NCBI RefSeq assembly: GCF_963929015.1
Contig: NZ_CAWVHE010000003.1
Location: 62,001 to 126,000, forward strand
Direction: 5' to 3'
From: Merdimonas sp963929015
Lineage (GTDB): Bacteria > Bacillota > Clostridia > Lachnospirales > Lachnospiraceae
DNA length: 64,000 bases
This document shows positions 7,206 to 15,690 of the stretch, one piece after another. The translations under genes were made by a program, and so were the position numbers. A model generated the notes under the pieces. That model made no database searches, had not been told where the DNA came from, and was given only the letters and a program-made list of their open reading frames with translations. Position 1 is the first letter of the stretch; each line of letters starts with the position of its first letter.

Positions 7206-8720
7206 ATGAGCGAAGAATATGTATTGGAATTAGAGCATATAAGAAAAGAATACCCGGGTGTTGTTGCGCTGAAGGACGTTACGCTGCAGTTGAAAAAGGG
7301 AGAGATCCTGGCTTTGATCGGTGAAAACGGAGCCGGGAAGTCTACGTTGATCAAGTGCTGCTCCGGGGCGGTTATTCCGACCTCCGGCAAGATCAAAGTA
7401 AATGGGAAAGAATTCACAAGCATGACTCCTCAGCTTGCATCGGAAAACGGTATCGCCATCATCTACCAGGAGTTTAACAATGTCAAGGAGTTGTCGGCGG
7501 CAGAGAATCTGTTTCTGGGACATCCGATCAGGAAAGGGATCATAATCGATAAGGCTGCCATGGAAAAAGAGGCGGCCAAGGCATTTGAGAGATTACATAT
7601 CAAGATTAATCCAAAAGAATTAATGAAAAATCTGACTGTCGGTTATCAGCAGATGGTAGAGATCGCCAAGGCGATCCAGCAGGACGCCAAGATCCTGATC
7701 ATGGATGAGCCTTCTGCACCTCTGACCAGCAAGGAAGTCGAGAGTATGTTTGAAGTGGTGGAACTTTTAAGAGAGCAGGGCGTGTCCATCATTTATATCT
7801 CCCATCGTCTGGAAGAGATTTATCGTCTGTCTGACAGGATCCTGGTTCTGCGTGACGGTGAGTATATCAAAACTTTGATCACCAAAGAAAGTCATGTACA
7901 GGAGCTGATCAAACTGATGGTGGGTCGTGAGCTGACAGAGACTTATCCGCCGAGAGGAGACTGCATTCAGAAGGATGATGTGGTCCTGGAGCTGAAAAAT
8001 GTTACCGGAAACGGAGACCGAAATATCAGCCTGAAGGTACACAGAGGAGAGATCCTGGGACTGGGCGGATTGGTGGGAGCCGGACGTACCGAGCTTGCAG
8101 AGATTATCTTCGGCGCGGCTAAGAAGCAGTCCGGACAGATTATCTTTAAAGGAAAAGAAGTCAACCCGAAGACCCCTCGGGAGGCAATAGATTTGGGAAT
8201 CGCGCTGGTTCCGGAGGACCGGAAGCGTCACGGCGCTATGCTGGGCATTTCGATTAAGAATAATATCAATATGCCCATCTATGAAAAAAATTCGACCTTA
8301 AGCGTGATTGATTCCAAGAAGGAGAAGGCTATTGCGGAAAAGTACAGAGAAAATATGGCCATCAAGACTCCGTCTTTGAATCAGCTGGTAAAGAACTTAA
8401 GCGGTGGTAATCAGCAGAAGGTTATCCTTGGAAGATGGCTGGCAGCCGATTCCGAGCTGATCATATTTGACGAGCCTACCCGTGGTATCGACGTAGGCGC
8501 AAAACATGAGATCTATAAGTTAATGAACGATTTGGTGGAAAAAGAGGGAAAGGCAATTCTGATGATTTCTTCTGAAATGGAAGAATTAATGGGTATGTCG
8601 GATCGGATCATCGTTCTTGCAGAGGGCGATATGACTGGAGAGATCAGTAGAGATGAATTCAGTCAGGAAACCATCATGGCATACGCATCAGCGGCCAAAG
8701 CCAAGGTTGAGGAGGCTTAA
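7206..8720 (+). CDS. sugar ABC transporter ATP-binding protein (RbsA type)
   Basis: This 504-residue protein has two fused ABC domains, as in RbsA/MglA/XylG. The start at 7206 follows CACGGGGGAAGAAT. The first domain has a normal Walker A GENGAGKST (39-47) and Walker B ILIMDEPSAPL; the second has the degenerate Walker A VGAGRTE and signature LSGGNQQK, which is usual in this subfamily. It powers uptake through the permease encoded next, with only one base between the genes. It serves the binding protein at 6079. Confidence 0.94.
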   Translation: MSEEYVLELEHIRKEYPGVVALKDVTLQLKKGEILALIGENGAGKSTLIKCCSGAVIPTSGKIKVNGKEFTSMTPQLASENGIAIIYQEFNNVKELSAAENLFLGHPIRKGIIIDKAAMEKEAAKAFERLHIKINPKELMKNLTVGYQQMVEIAKAIQQDAKILIMDEPSAPLTSKEVESMFEVVELLREQGVSIIYISHRLEEIYRLSDRILVLRDGEYIKTLITKESHVQELIKLMVGRELTETYPPRGDCIQKDDVVLELKNVTGNGDRNISLKVHRGEILGLGGLVGAGRTELAEIIFGAAKKQSGQIIFKGKEVNPKTPREAIDLGIALVPEDRKRHGAMLGISIKNNINMPIYEKNSTLSVIDSKKEKAIAEKYRENMAIKTPSLNQLVKNLSGGNQQKVILGRWLAADSELIIFDEPTRGIDVGAKHEIYKLMNDLVEKEGKAILMISSEMEELMGMSDRIIVLAEGDMTGEISRDEFSQETIMAYASAAKAKVEEA

Positions 8721-8721
8721 T

Positions 8722-9672
8722 ATGAATAGTAATAAAGTTGTATATCAGTTAAAAGATAAGGCAATCTGGGTTGTACTGGTTGTGCTGGTGGTTGCCTTTA
8801 CAGTTGCAAACCCGCGTTTTATCAATCCGGACAACCTGCTTACTCTGCTCCGTCAGGTGGCGGTATTCGGTATTGCATCCATTGGTATGACATTCGTTAT
8901 CCTGCTTGGGGATATCGACCTTTCCATTGGTACGATTATGTCTTTTGTAAATATTATCGGCGCTTATATGATGGTAAACATGGGAATGAACATGTATCTG
9001 GCATGTATCCTTTCCCTGGTTGCGGCAACTCTGATTGGTGTGATCAATGGTTTCATGGTTTCCACGATTGGAATCCCTGCCATCATTGCGACCTTTGCAA
9101 CGCAGACAGGATTTAACGGTCTGGCCTATATTATCTGTGGCGGTATGCCGATCAGTGGATTCCCGGATGGATTCATTGTACTGGGCCAGGGTTATATTGG
9201 AATCGTGCCGATCCCGGTTATCATTATGGCGATCTGTTTCGCGGTAGGTTCCTTTATCCTGAATAAGTCCTACTTCGGCCGTTATTTCTACGCAGTGGGC
9301 GGTAATATTGAGGCGGCTAAGCTGTCCGGTATCCGTGTTGGCGTTGTAAAATATCTGGTATTTGCATTGTCCGGATTTTTTGCAGGTCTGGCAGGTATCG
9401 TTCTTCTGTCCCGTACCAATTCCGGTAACGCATCTGCAGCGCTTGGATACGAGTTTGACGTTATCACTTGTGTGGTTTTAGGCGGCGTATCGATCACTGG
9501 TGGTTATGGTAAGATGTCGGGCGTTGTGGCAGGTACCTGTATCATTGGCGCTCTTCAGAATGGTATGGTGCTGATGAACATCAACTCCTTTGTGCAGGAT
9601 ATTGTCATGGGTATCGTGCTTGCGCTTGCAGTTGGATTTGACTGTATGCAGAAGAAATCACAGCAGAACTAA
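8722..9672 (+). CDS. sugar ABC transporter permease (RbsC type)
   Basis: A 316-residue, strongly hydrophobic inner-membrane protein of the branched-chain/ribose permease family, with about eight to ten membrane segments. GAGGAGG ends five bases before the ATG at 8722, which is why the longer upstream frame is rejected. Family landmarks include FGIASIGMTFVILLGDIDLS and the late loop GYEFDVITCVVLGG. A homodimer with the RbsA-type ATPase is expected. A hairpin follows the gene at 9695. Confidence 0.93.
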   Translation: MNSNKVVYQLKDKAIWVVLVVLVVAFTVANPRFINPDNLLTLLRQVAVFGIASIGMTFVILLGDIDLSIGTIMSFVNIIGAYMMVNMGMNMYLACILSLVAATLIGVINGFMVSTIGIPAIIATFATQTGFNGLAYIICGGMPISGFPDGFIVLGQGYIGIVPIPVIIMAICFAVGSFILNKSYFGRYFYAVGGNIEAAKLSGIRVGVVKYLVFALSGFFAGLAGIVLLSRTNSGNASAALGYEFDVITCVVLGGVSITGGYGKMSGVVAGTCIIGALQNGMVLMNINSFVQDIVMGIVLALAVGFDCMQKKSQQN

Positions 9673-9694
9673 TCGAGAGAAACCAAGAGTAATT

Positions 9695-9725
9695 GTCCCG
9701 GCAAAGTTTTCTTTGCCGGGACTTT
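9695..9725 (+). terminator. terminator or attenuator after the permease gene
   Basis: GTCCCGGCAAAG (9695-9706) pairs perfectly with 9711-9722 around TTTT and is followed by TTTCT. The T-run is short, so read-through into the cupin gene is likely. Confidence 0.7.
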
Positions 9726-9759
9726 CTGCAAACGGGAACCGTTTGAGAAGGGAGAATTT

Positions 9760-10251
9760 ATGCGTACGATCAAAGCGGAACCAATCAGCCGGGAGGCATA
9801 TGCCCCCTTTGGTGTTTATTATGATTATCTGAATCCGGAAGGGTATGCTCTGGAAGGAGAGATTCACAAGTTTTATCCGGACCGGATCAGTGAGTCTGCA
9901 GTTACAAGGGTGGGATATTCTCCCATTGTGGTAAGAAGGGAAGAGCGCAGGATTGTGAAAAGCGTGGAATACCATACGACGGCCCCGGAGTTGATTCTGC
10001 CGCTAAATGATGATATGATCATTCATGTGGCTCCTGCTTCCGGAGGCACGCCGATCCCGGAGTGGACAAAGGCATTTGTGGTACCAAAGGGAACCTTGGT
10101 GAAGATCAATACGGCAGTCTGGCATCTGGCGCCGCTTCCGGTAAAGGAAGAAGTGCTCCATGCCATGATCATTCTGCCGGAGTGTACTTATGCCAATGAT
10201 TGCCGGGTGGTGGATCTGAAAGAAGAGGAGCAGTTTGAAATTGTGCTTTAG
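9760..10251 (+). CDS. cupin, ureidoglycolate lyase (AllA)-like
   Basis: A 163-residue protein resembling the ureidoglycolate hydrolase/lyase cupin family (EAYAPFGVYYD at the start, YHTTAPELILPLNDDMIIHVAP and KGTLVKINTAVWHLAP in the core). GAGAAGGGAGAATTT precedes the ATG. No other purine or allantoin catabolic gene is near, and the gene sits between a sugar importer and a ROK regulator, so a role in sugar metabolism (for instance lyase or mutarotase-like action on a sugar acid) is more plausible than ureidoglycolate cleavage. This reassignment is inference only. Confidence 0.7.
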   Translation: MRTIKAEPISREAYAPFGVYYDYLNPEGYALEGEIHKFYPDRISESAVTRVGYSPIVVRREERRIVKSVEYHTTAPELILPLNDDMIIHVAPASGGTPIPEWTKAFVVPKGTLVKINTAVWHLAPLPVKEEVLHAMIILPECTYANDCRVVDLKEEEQFEIVL

Positions 10252-10303
10252 TGTCAGGAAAACCGATGGATTGACAGAAGCGAAAGACTAGAGAATGGGG
10301 AAA

Positions 10304-10325
10304 GCCATGGTCCGGGGACTATGGC
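10304..10325 (+). other. small hairpin upstream of the second ROK gene
   Basis: GCCATGGTC (10304-10312) pairs with 10317-10325 over 9 bp (one G-U) and a 4-nt loop, ending 13 bases before the start codon and just before the ribosome binding site. There is no T-run. Confidence 0.35.
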
Positions 10326-10337
10326 GAAAGCAGAGGT

Positions 10338-11474
10338 ATGGATATTGAAAGAATAAGTTCCAATGAAATAAAGATCAAGAACAGGCAAAGAATTTATCAG
10401 TATATCCGGATGAACGGTCCTGTATCAAAACAAGATCTGGTAGTGGCCCTGCAGTTAAGCCTCCCCACAGTAACCCAGAACCTGGAATACCTGAAAAAGG
10501 CGGCGCTGATCGACAGCTCCAGAAAGATTACCAACACAGGTGGGCGCAATGCAACGGCATTTACCTATCTAAAAAGGGCGAAGATGGCGATTGGAATTTA
10601 TATTACAGCGCATCACATGAACGGGGTGGCGGTGAATCTGTCGGGCGACGTAGAAACCATGATCAGAGAGCAGCAGGACTTTGATCTGGACGATGAAGGA
10701 TATTTAAAAAAGCTGGGGCGTCTGGTGGAAAAGGTCAGAAAAGAGGCGCTTATCAAAGAGGAAGATCTTCTGGGTGTTGGAATATCAGTTCCGGGTCTTG
10801 TGTCAGATGACGGTGAGATGGTAATCTACGGGCGTACTCTGAATTTTACGGGAAAAACAAAGAAAGAGATTGCGAAATACATTCCCTATCCCTGCCGGCT
10901 GGTCCATGACTCTTATGCTGCCGGATATATTGAGGCATGGAAGAATCAAAATGTAAAGAATGCTTTTTATATCAGCCTTAGCAACAGCATCGGCGGTTCC
11001 GTGATCATTGATCATGAAATCTATCAGGGGGACACGCAGAAAGGTGGCGAGATCGGTCATATGACCGTTGTGCCGAAAGACGGCGAGAGATGTTACTGTG
11101 GGAAAAGGGGATGTTTTGATACTGTGTGCAGAGCGGGAAATCTGGACCAGTACACGAACGGTAATCTGGAAGCTTTTTTTGAGAAGCTGGCGCAAAAAGA
11201 TCCCAAAGCGATGGAGCTCTGGGAGACTTATCTGGATTACCTGGCGCTTGCTGTTCATAATATCCGGGTTCTTTTTGACGGGAAAGTAATCCTGGGAGGA
11301 TATGTGGGAGCATATATTGGAGAGTATCTGGAAGAGCTTTGCCGCAGAGTAGATGAGTACGATTCCTTTGGAGAGCAGGCAAAGGATTATGTACTTGCCT
11401 GTCACTATACAAAAGAGGCTTCGGCGGCAGGCGCAGCTGTCTTTTACATTGATGAGTTCCTGGAAGGGATTTAG
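10338..11474 (+). CDS. second ROK family transcriptional repressor
   Basis: A 378-residue ROK regulator, paralogous to the one at 3826. An N-terminal helix-turn-helix (SKQDLVVALQLSLPTVTQNL) is followed by the sugar-binding domain with zinc motif CYCGKRGC. The kinase phosphate loop is again missing (GIYITAHHM), consistent with a non-catalytic sensor. It lies directly upstream of the FGGY kinase gene, whose promoter is overlapped by a 42-bp palindrome. Two ROK proteins and two related but differently spaced palindromes in one locus suggest that each controls its own transcription unit. Confidence 0.88.
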   Translation: MDIERISSNEIKIKNRQRIYQYIRMNGPVSKQDLVVALQLSLPTVTQNLEYLKKAALIDSSRKITNTGGRNATAFTYLKRAKMAIGIYITAHHMNGVAVNLSGDVETMIREQQDFDLDDEGYLKKLGRLVEKVRKEALIKEEDLLGVGISVPGLVSDDGEMVIYGRTLNFTGKTKKEIAKYIPYPCRLVHDSYAAGYIEAWKNQNVKNAFYISLSNSIGGSVIIDHEIYQGDTQKGGEIGHMTVVPKDGERCYCGKRGCFDTVCRAGNLDQYTNGNLEAFFEKLAQKDPKAMELWETYLDYLALAVHNIRVLFDGKVILGGYVGAYIGEYLEELCRRVDEYDSFGEQAKDYVLACHYTKEASAAGAAVFYIDEFLEGI

Positions 11475-11500
11475 GAAGTCTTAAATCCGGCAATATCCGA

Positions 11501-11529
11501 TTGACAAGATCAGGTATAGGGTTTATTAT
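11501..11529 (+). promoter_or_regulatory. promoter of the FGGY kinase gene
   Basis: TTGACA (11501-11506) and TATTAT (11524-11529) with a 17-base spacer. The -10 element lies inside the left arm of the palindrome at 11523-11564. Confidence 0.6.
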
Positions 11530-11564
11530 TTAAACAGGTTTTATAAAACGTGTTTAAATAATAA
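11523..11564. promoter_or_regulatory. 42-bp near-perfect palindrome, candidate ROK operator (site B)
   Basis: The outer arms 11523-11536 and 11551-11564 are exact inverses over 14 bp, and the centre GTTTTATAAAAC (11538-11549) is also palindromic; only the pair 11537/11550 is mismatched. It covers the -10 element and ends 14 bases before the start codon, with the ribosome binding site AAAGGAGG following immediately. Repression by the ROK protein at 10338 is the simplest reading. Confidence 0.75.
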
Positions 11565-11578
11565 AAAGGAGGAAGCTT

Positions 11579-13111
11579 ATGAACTATTTACTTGGCACGG
11601 ATATTGGAACGTCAGGAACCAAGACAATCCTGATGGATACGAGCGGAAAACTGATTGCCCAGGACCTTCAGGAATATGATGTACTGACTCCTGCGCCTTT
11701 GTGGGCGGAGCAGTGGCCGGATGTGTGGTATGAAGCCACAAAAGATTCTATCCGAAATACGGTGGAGAAGGCAAAGAAAGAAGGCGTTGCCACAGAAGAT
11801 ATCAAAGGCATTGCCATCAGCGGACTCTATGGAGGAAGCGGAATCCCTCTGGATGAGCATATGAAGCCGGTTCGGCCTTGTATGATCTGGATGGACAGAA
11901 GAGCGGATGAAGAGACCAGGTGGGTGCTGGAGCATATCGGGGAGGAGAAACTGCAGGAGATCACGTTTAACGGAGCTGATCCCTACTATGGTTATACCAA
12001 GATTCTTTGGATGAAGAATCACGAGCCGGAAAACTGGGCAAAGACCAGACTGTTTTTGCCGCCCAATGATTATGTGATATACAAGCTGACCGGAGAAGTG
12101 GCGATTGATTATTCTTCGGCAGGAAACATCGGCGGAATCTTTGATATGAATACGAGAGAATGGTCCAAAGAGCTGATGGACGCAATGGGAATCCCTTTGT
12201 CGATGATGCCACAGAGAATCGTTGAATCTACGGATATTGTGGGGGGCATGACCCGGGAGGCAGCAGAAGATCTGGGCCTTTGGGAAGGATTTCCTGTAAT
12301 CGCAGGCGGCATTGACTGCGGCGCGGCCAATATCGGACTTGGTGTGTTTGACTCCGGGGTTTATGCGGCGGCTATCGGCACTTCCATGTGCGCGGCGCTT
12401 ATTTCAGATCAGCCGGTAAAAGGGAAGGGACTGATCGTCTGGCCTTATCTTTATGATGCGAAGAGACTTTCTTATTATTTTGCAGGAGGCAATACGGCGG
12501 GAGCCATTGTGAAATGGTTCCGCAATACGTTGTGCCAGTGGGAAGTAGAACAGCAGAAAAATGGCGGACCGTCCATGTATGATGTTATGAATGAAGCCGC
12601 GGAGAAGATCCCCGCCGGGAGTGAAGGTCTGGTGGTGCTGCCGTATTTCATGGGCGAGCGGAGCCCGGTGTGGGACTCCGATGCAAAGGGAACCATTGTA
12701 GGGCTGTCTCTGACACATAGCAAAGGTCATATTTACCGGGCGTTTCTGGAGGCGGTTGCCTATTGCCTGCGTGATGCCATGGAAGCCACCGGCGACAATC
12801 TGGGCGATTATATCCTGATTGCAGGAGGCGTGACAAAATCCAAAGTATGGCGGCAGATTTTTGCTGATGTGACCGGCTATCCGGTGGTGTGCCCCATTTA
12901 CGACGTAGAAGCAAATATGGGAGATGTGATGCTGGCGGGCATCGGCACCGGCCTGCTGACTTATGAAGAAGTGAAGAAGTGGCAGGTACTGGATGAGAAA
13001 ATTATGCCGGATGAAGAAAACCATAAGAAGTATAACGAATATTTCAAATTATACAAAAATATTTACAATCATCTGAAAGATGATATGAAAGAACTGACCA
13101 GGATCCGGTAA
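11579..13111 (+). CDS. FGGY family carbohydrate kinase
   Basis: A 510-residue FGGY kinase. The N-terminal phosphate loop is GTDIGTSGTKTILMD and the C-terminal half has GTSMCA, ERSPVWD and IAGGVTKSKVWRQI. The sugar loop reads GLYGGSGIPLDE and MIWMDRRADEE; xylulokinase would have GQMHG and ILWNDGRT, so this is not a standard xylulokinase. Family members phosphorylate ketoses, glycerol and tetritols or pentitols. Its place behind the ROK gene and downstream of the epimerase/ABC genes suggests phosphorylation of the ketose formed by the locus. The start at 11579 has AAAGGAGGAAGCTT before it. Confidence 0.85.
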   Translation: MNYLLGTDIGTSGTKTILMDTSGKLIAQDLQEYDVLTPAPLWAEQWPDVWYEATKDSIRNTVEKAKKEGVATEDIKGIAISGLYGGSGIPLDEHMKPVRPCMIWMDRRADEETRWVLEHIGEEKLQEITFNGADPYYGYTKILWMKNHEPENWAKTRLFLPPNDYVIYKLTGEVAIDYSSAGNIGGIFDMNTREWSKELMDAMGIPLSMMPQRIVESTDIVGGMTREAAEDLGLWEGFPVIAGGIDCGAANIGLGVFDSGVYAAAIGTSMCAALISDQPVKGKGLIVWPYLYDAKRLSYYFAGGNTAGAIVKWFRNTLCQWEVEQQKNGGPSMYDVMNEAAEKIPAGSEGLVVLPYFMGERSPVWDSDAKGTIVGLSLTHSKGHIYRAFLEAVAYCLRDAMEATGDNLGDYILIAGGVTKSKVWRQIFADVTGYPVVCPIYDVEANMGDVMLAGIGTGLLTYEEVKKWQVLDEKIMPDEENHKKYNEYFKLYKNIYNHLKDDMKELTRIR

Positions 13112-13118
13112 GACAAGA

Positions 13119-13155
13119 CTCCGGCTGAGGCGGAAACGCTTCAGCCGGAGCTTTT
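13119..13155 (+). terminator. rho-independent terminator after the FGGY kinase
   Basis: CTCCGGCTGA (13119-13128) pairs perfectly with 13141-13150 and is followed by CTTTTT. It begins 8 bases after the stop codon. Confidence 0.9.
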
Positions 13156-13160
13156 TAATT

Positions 13161-13241
13161 GGGGACGTAGTCGTTTTGCAAATCACCCCGTCCCTAAGTT
13201 GCAAAGTACTACGTCCCAAATTGCAAAGTACCCTGTACCCA
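13161..13241 (-). repeat. intergenic 22-nt phased repeat element, copy 1 (diverged)
   Basis: On the - strand this reads as a GGTACAGGG unit, then GGGACGTAG 22 bases on, then a related GGGACGGGG unit 23 bases on, ending in GACTACGTCCCC. GGGACGTAGT (13162-13171) can pair with ACTACGTCCC (13208-13217). It shares its motifs and spacing with the copies at 15568, 46536, 54255, 61939 and 63112 but is the most diverged. Confidence 0.75.
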
Positions 13242-13261
13242 ATGATGTGGATTGTCTGGAA

Positions 13262-13281
13262 AACAACATAAAATTATGTGG
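13262..13281. promoter_or_regulatory. candidate DeoR-type operator upstream of fucA
   Basis: AACAACATAAAATTATGTGG contains the palindrome ACATAAAATTATGT. Nearly the same sequence occurs before the deoR gene at 15691-15710. A related direct repeat, AACATAAAACAACAT, follows at 13317-13331 just before the promoter. Confidence 0.55.
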
Positions 13282-13339
13282 TTTTATGGTGAATTATACA
13301 TAGATTTAAAAAATGCAACATAAAACAACATGAAATTGA

Positions 13340-13368
13340 TTGCTTTGTGAAGAGGCGTATGCTATGAT
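13340..13368 (+). promoter_or_regulatory. candidate promoter of the fucA-rhaB operon
   Basis: TTGCTT (13340-13345) and TGC-TATGAT (-10 at 13363-13368) with a 17-base spacer. The 358-base gap 13112-13470 thus holds a terminator, a repeat element, operator-like boxes and this promoter, but no gene. Confidence 0.45.
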
Positions 13369-13470
13369 GGGATTAGAAAGGTTGAAGCGGGGGAGACAGG
13401 ACCCGCTGATATGACAGGATGGCAAGCTGACAAGTTGGCAAATTGAAGTTGGAAAGGAAGGAAACGGAAC

Positions 13471-14145
13471 ATGAAAACAGAACTGGAAATGAAGCAGGAA
13501 ATGTGTGAGATCGGCAGACGTGTTTACAATCGGGGAATGGTGGCTGCCAATGACGGGAATTTTTCCGTAAAGCTAAATGAGCACGAATTTTTGTGTACCC
13601 CGACAGGTGTTAGTAAAGGATTTATGACGCCGGAGTTTATCTGTAAGGTGAATGAAAAGGGAGAGGTGCTGGAAGCGAACGAGGGATTCCGTCCGTCTTC
13701 AGAGGTAAAGATGCACATGCGGATCTATGAGCAGCGTCCGGACGTGAACGCGGTGGTACACGCGCACCCCATGTATGCTACTACATTTGCAATTGCGGGA
13801 AGAGCCCTGATGGAGCCCATCATGCCGGAGGCGGCGATTTTCCTGGGCGGCGTTCCGCTGGCAAGATACGCCACACCGTCCACTATGGAAGTGCCGGATT
13901 CCATTCAGGAGTATTTGCAGGATTATGACGCGGTTTTACTGGAAAATCACGGGGCTCTGACCTTTTCGGATACACTCCTGAATGCGTATTACCGTATGGA
14001 GTCTGTGGAGTTTTATGCGCGTCTGATGTATCAGGCAGAAATGCTTGGCGGACCCAAGATCATTCCGCCGGAAAAGGTGGAGGAACTTTATGAGATCCGC
14101 CGGAATATGAATCTTCCGGGGAAGCATCCGGCAATGAAAAAGTAG
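13471..14145 (+). CDS. fucA: L-fuculose-1-phosphate-type class II aldolase
   Basis: A 224-residue aldolase/adducin-family protein. These Zn-dependent enzymes cleave L-fuculose-1-phosphate (or L-rhamnulose-1-P, L-ribulose-5-P epimerisation in relatives) to DHAP and L-lactaldehyde. The conserved Glu of RPSSEVKMHM, the zinc ligands of VVHAHPMYAT and the third His in LLENHGALT are visible. GGAAAGGAAGGAAACGGAAC precedes the ATG. The next gene is a rhamnulokinase-type kinase, so the pair forms the kinase-aldolase half of a 6-deoxyhexose pathway. No isomerase or transporter lies in the window. A role in 5-deoxypentose salvage is an alternative. Confidence 0.85.
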   Translation: MKTELEMKQEMCEIGRRVYNRGMVAANDGNFSVKLNEHEFLCTPTGVSKGFMTPEFICKVNEKGEVLEANEGFRPSSEVKMHMRIYEQRPDVNAVVHAHPMYATTFAIAGRALMEPIMPEAAIFLGGVPLARYATPSTMEVPDSIQEYLQDYDAVLLENHGALTFSDTLLNAYYRMESVEFYARLMYQAEMLGGPKIIPPEKVEELYEIRRNMNLPGKHPAMKK

Positions 14146-14172
14146 CAGGACGGAAAATGAGGTGAGGATCAG

Positions 14173-15567
14173 ATGGGTAAATATTATCTGGCGGTAGATA
14201 TCGGCGCTTCCAGCGGACGCCACATCCTGGCCGAATTAAAAGATGGGAAAATGGAGCTTGAAGAAGTGTATCGGTTCCAGAATGGTATGCAGGAGAAGAA
14301 CGGCGCCCTGTGCTGGGATCACGAATATCTATTCCGGGAAATTAAAAACGGAATGAAAAAATGTAAAGAGCTTCACAAGATCCCAGAATCCGTTTCGGTG
14401 GATACCTGGGGAGTGGATTTTGTGCTGTTGGATGCAGATGACCGGGTGCTGGGCGATACCGTGGGATACCGGGACAGCCGGACACAGGGGATGACTGAGA
14501 AGGTAGAGACATGCATTTCCCAGGAAGAGCTTTACAAGAGAACAGGGATCCACTGGCAGCTGTATAATACGATTTATCAGCTGGAGGCTGTAAAAAACAC
14601 ACATCCGGAATACCTGGAACAGGCAGAAAGTATCCTGATGACGCCGGACTATTTTCATTTCCTTTTAAGTGGGCAAAAGTACATGGAATATACCATTGCT
14701 TCCACCAGTCAGCTGTTAAGCGCCGCTACCGGCGACTGGGACTGGGATTTGCTGGAACTTCTGGGATTTCCAAAAAAAATCTTTCGATCTGTATCCATGC
14801 CAGGTACAGTAGCGGGATGCCTTAGAAAAGAAGTCCAGGATGAGGTCGGATTTAACTGCAAGGTTGTGCTGCCGGCATCTCATGACACCGGATCGGCGGT
14901 GCTGGCCGTGCCGGCAAAAGGAGAAGACGTGGTGTATATCAGTTCCGGCACCTGGTCCCTGATGGGAGTAGAGCGAAAAGAGCCGGACTGCTCTCTGGAG
15001 AGTATGGAAGCAGACTTTACCAATGAGGGCGGCTATGATCACCGGTACCGGTATCTGCGTAACATTATGGGGCTGTGGATGATCCAGTCAGTAAAAAAAG
15101 AGCTGACAGAGGATCTCACCTTTGGAGAAATTTGTGAAATGGCGGCACAGGAATCGATAGAATCTATCGTAGACTGCAATGATGAAAGCTTTATGGCGCC
15201 CAAAAGCATGATAAAAGCAGTGCAGCAGTTCTGTCGCAAGACCGGGCAGCAGGTACCAGAGACCACCGGTGAAATGGCAGCGGTCATTTATAACAGCCTG
15301 GCCAGATGTTATGCAGACACGCTGGAGCATCTGGAAACGAACACTGGGCGGCATTATGATACCGTTTATGTGGTGGGCGGCGGTTCCAGGGCTGGTTACT
15401 TAAACGAACTAACCGCAAAGTATACCGGCAGACGGGTGTCCGCAGGTCCCACAGAAGCAACGGCAATCGGCAACCTGGCAGTGCAGATGTTAAGCGATGG
15501 CATGTTTGCAGATGTGGATGCAGTGAGAGATTGTATCCGGAGGTCATTTGAGATAGAAGAGTATTGA
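14173..15567 (+). CDS. rhaB: rhamnulokinase family kinase
   Basis: A 464-residue FGGY-superfamily kinase of the rhamnulokinase type, starting MGKYYLAVDIGASSGRH after GAGGTGAGGATCAG. Characteristic segments are SVDTWGVDFVLLD, YRDSRTQGM, GSAVLAVPA, SSGTWSLMGVE and VVGGGSRAGYLN. It phosphorylates L-rhamnulose or L-fuculose at O1, delivering the substrate for the class II aldolase encoded 27 bases upstream. Because that aldolase looks more like FucA, the natural substrate may be L-fuculose. A long perfect hairpin element starts directly at the stop codon. Confidence 0.85.
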   Translation: MGKYYLAVDIGASSGRHILAELKDGKMELEEVYRFQNGMQEKNGALCWDHEYLFREIKNGMKKCKELHKIPESVSVDTWGVDFVLLDADDRVLGDTVGYRDSRTQGMTEKVETCISQEELYKRTGIHWQLYNTIYQLEAVKNTHPEYLEQAESILMTPDYFHFLLSGQKYMEYTIASTSQLLSAATGDWDWDLLELLGFPKKIFRSVSMPGTVAGCLRKEVQDEVGFNCKVVLPASHDTGSAVLAVPAKGEDVVYISSGTWSLMGVERKEPDCSLESMEADFTNEGGYDHRYRYLRNIMGLWMIQSVKKELTEDLTFGEICEMAAQESIESIVDCNDESFMAPKSMIKAVQQFCRKTGQQVPETTGEMAAVIYNSLARCYADTLEHLETNTGRHYDTVYVVGGGSRAGYLNELTAKYTGRRVSAGPTEATAIGNLAVQMLSDGMFADVDAVRDCIRRSFEIEEY

Positions 15568-15628
15568 CAGATATGTAACAGGGGACGTAGACCTTTGCAA
15601 AAGGTCTACGTCCCCTGTTACATATCTG
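15568..15628. repeat. intergenic hairpin repeat, copy 2 (hairpin only)
   Basis: Two perfectly complementary 28-base arms (15568-15595 and 15601-15628) enclose a TGCAA loop. The core GGGACGTAGACCTT is shared with the other copies, while the outer bases (CAGATATGTAACA) are private to this copy, as if the flanks had also become symmetrical. It abuts the rhaB stop codon, and no T-run follows. Confidence 0.9.
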
Positions 15629-15690
15629 ACAACATAAACCAACAATTATATATTGAATTTTTGTTGGGTTCATGATAATATCAAAGAAGA

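Noticed and set aside
9760..10251. Allantoin/ureidoglycolate catabolism
   Set aside because: Only one AllA-like cupin is present, surrounded by sugar genes; the pathway is not supported.
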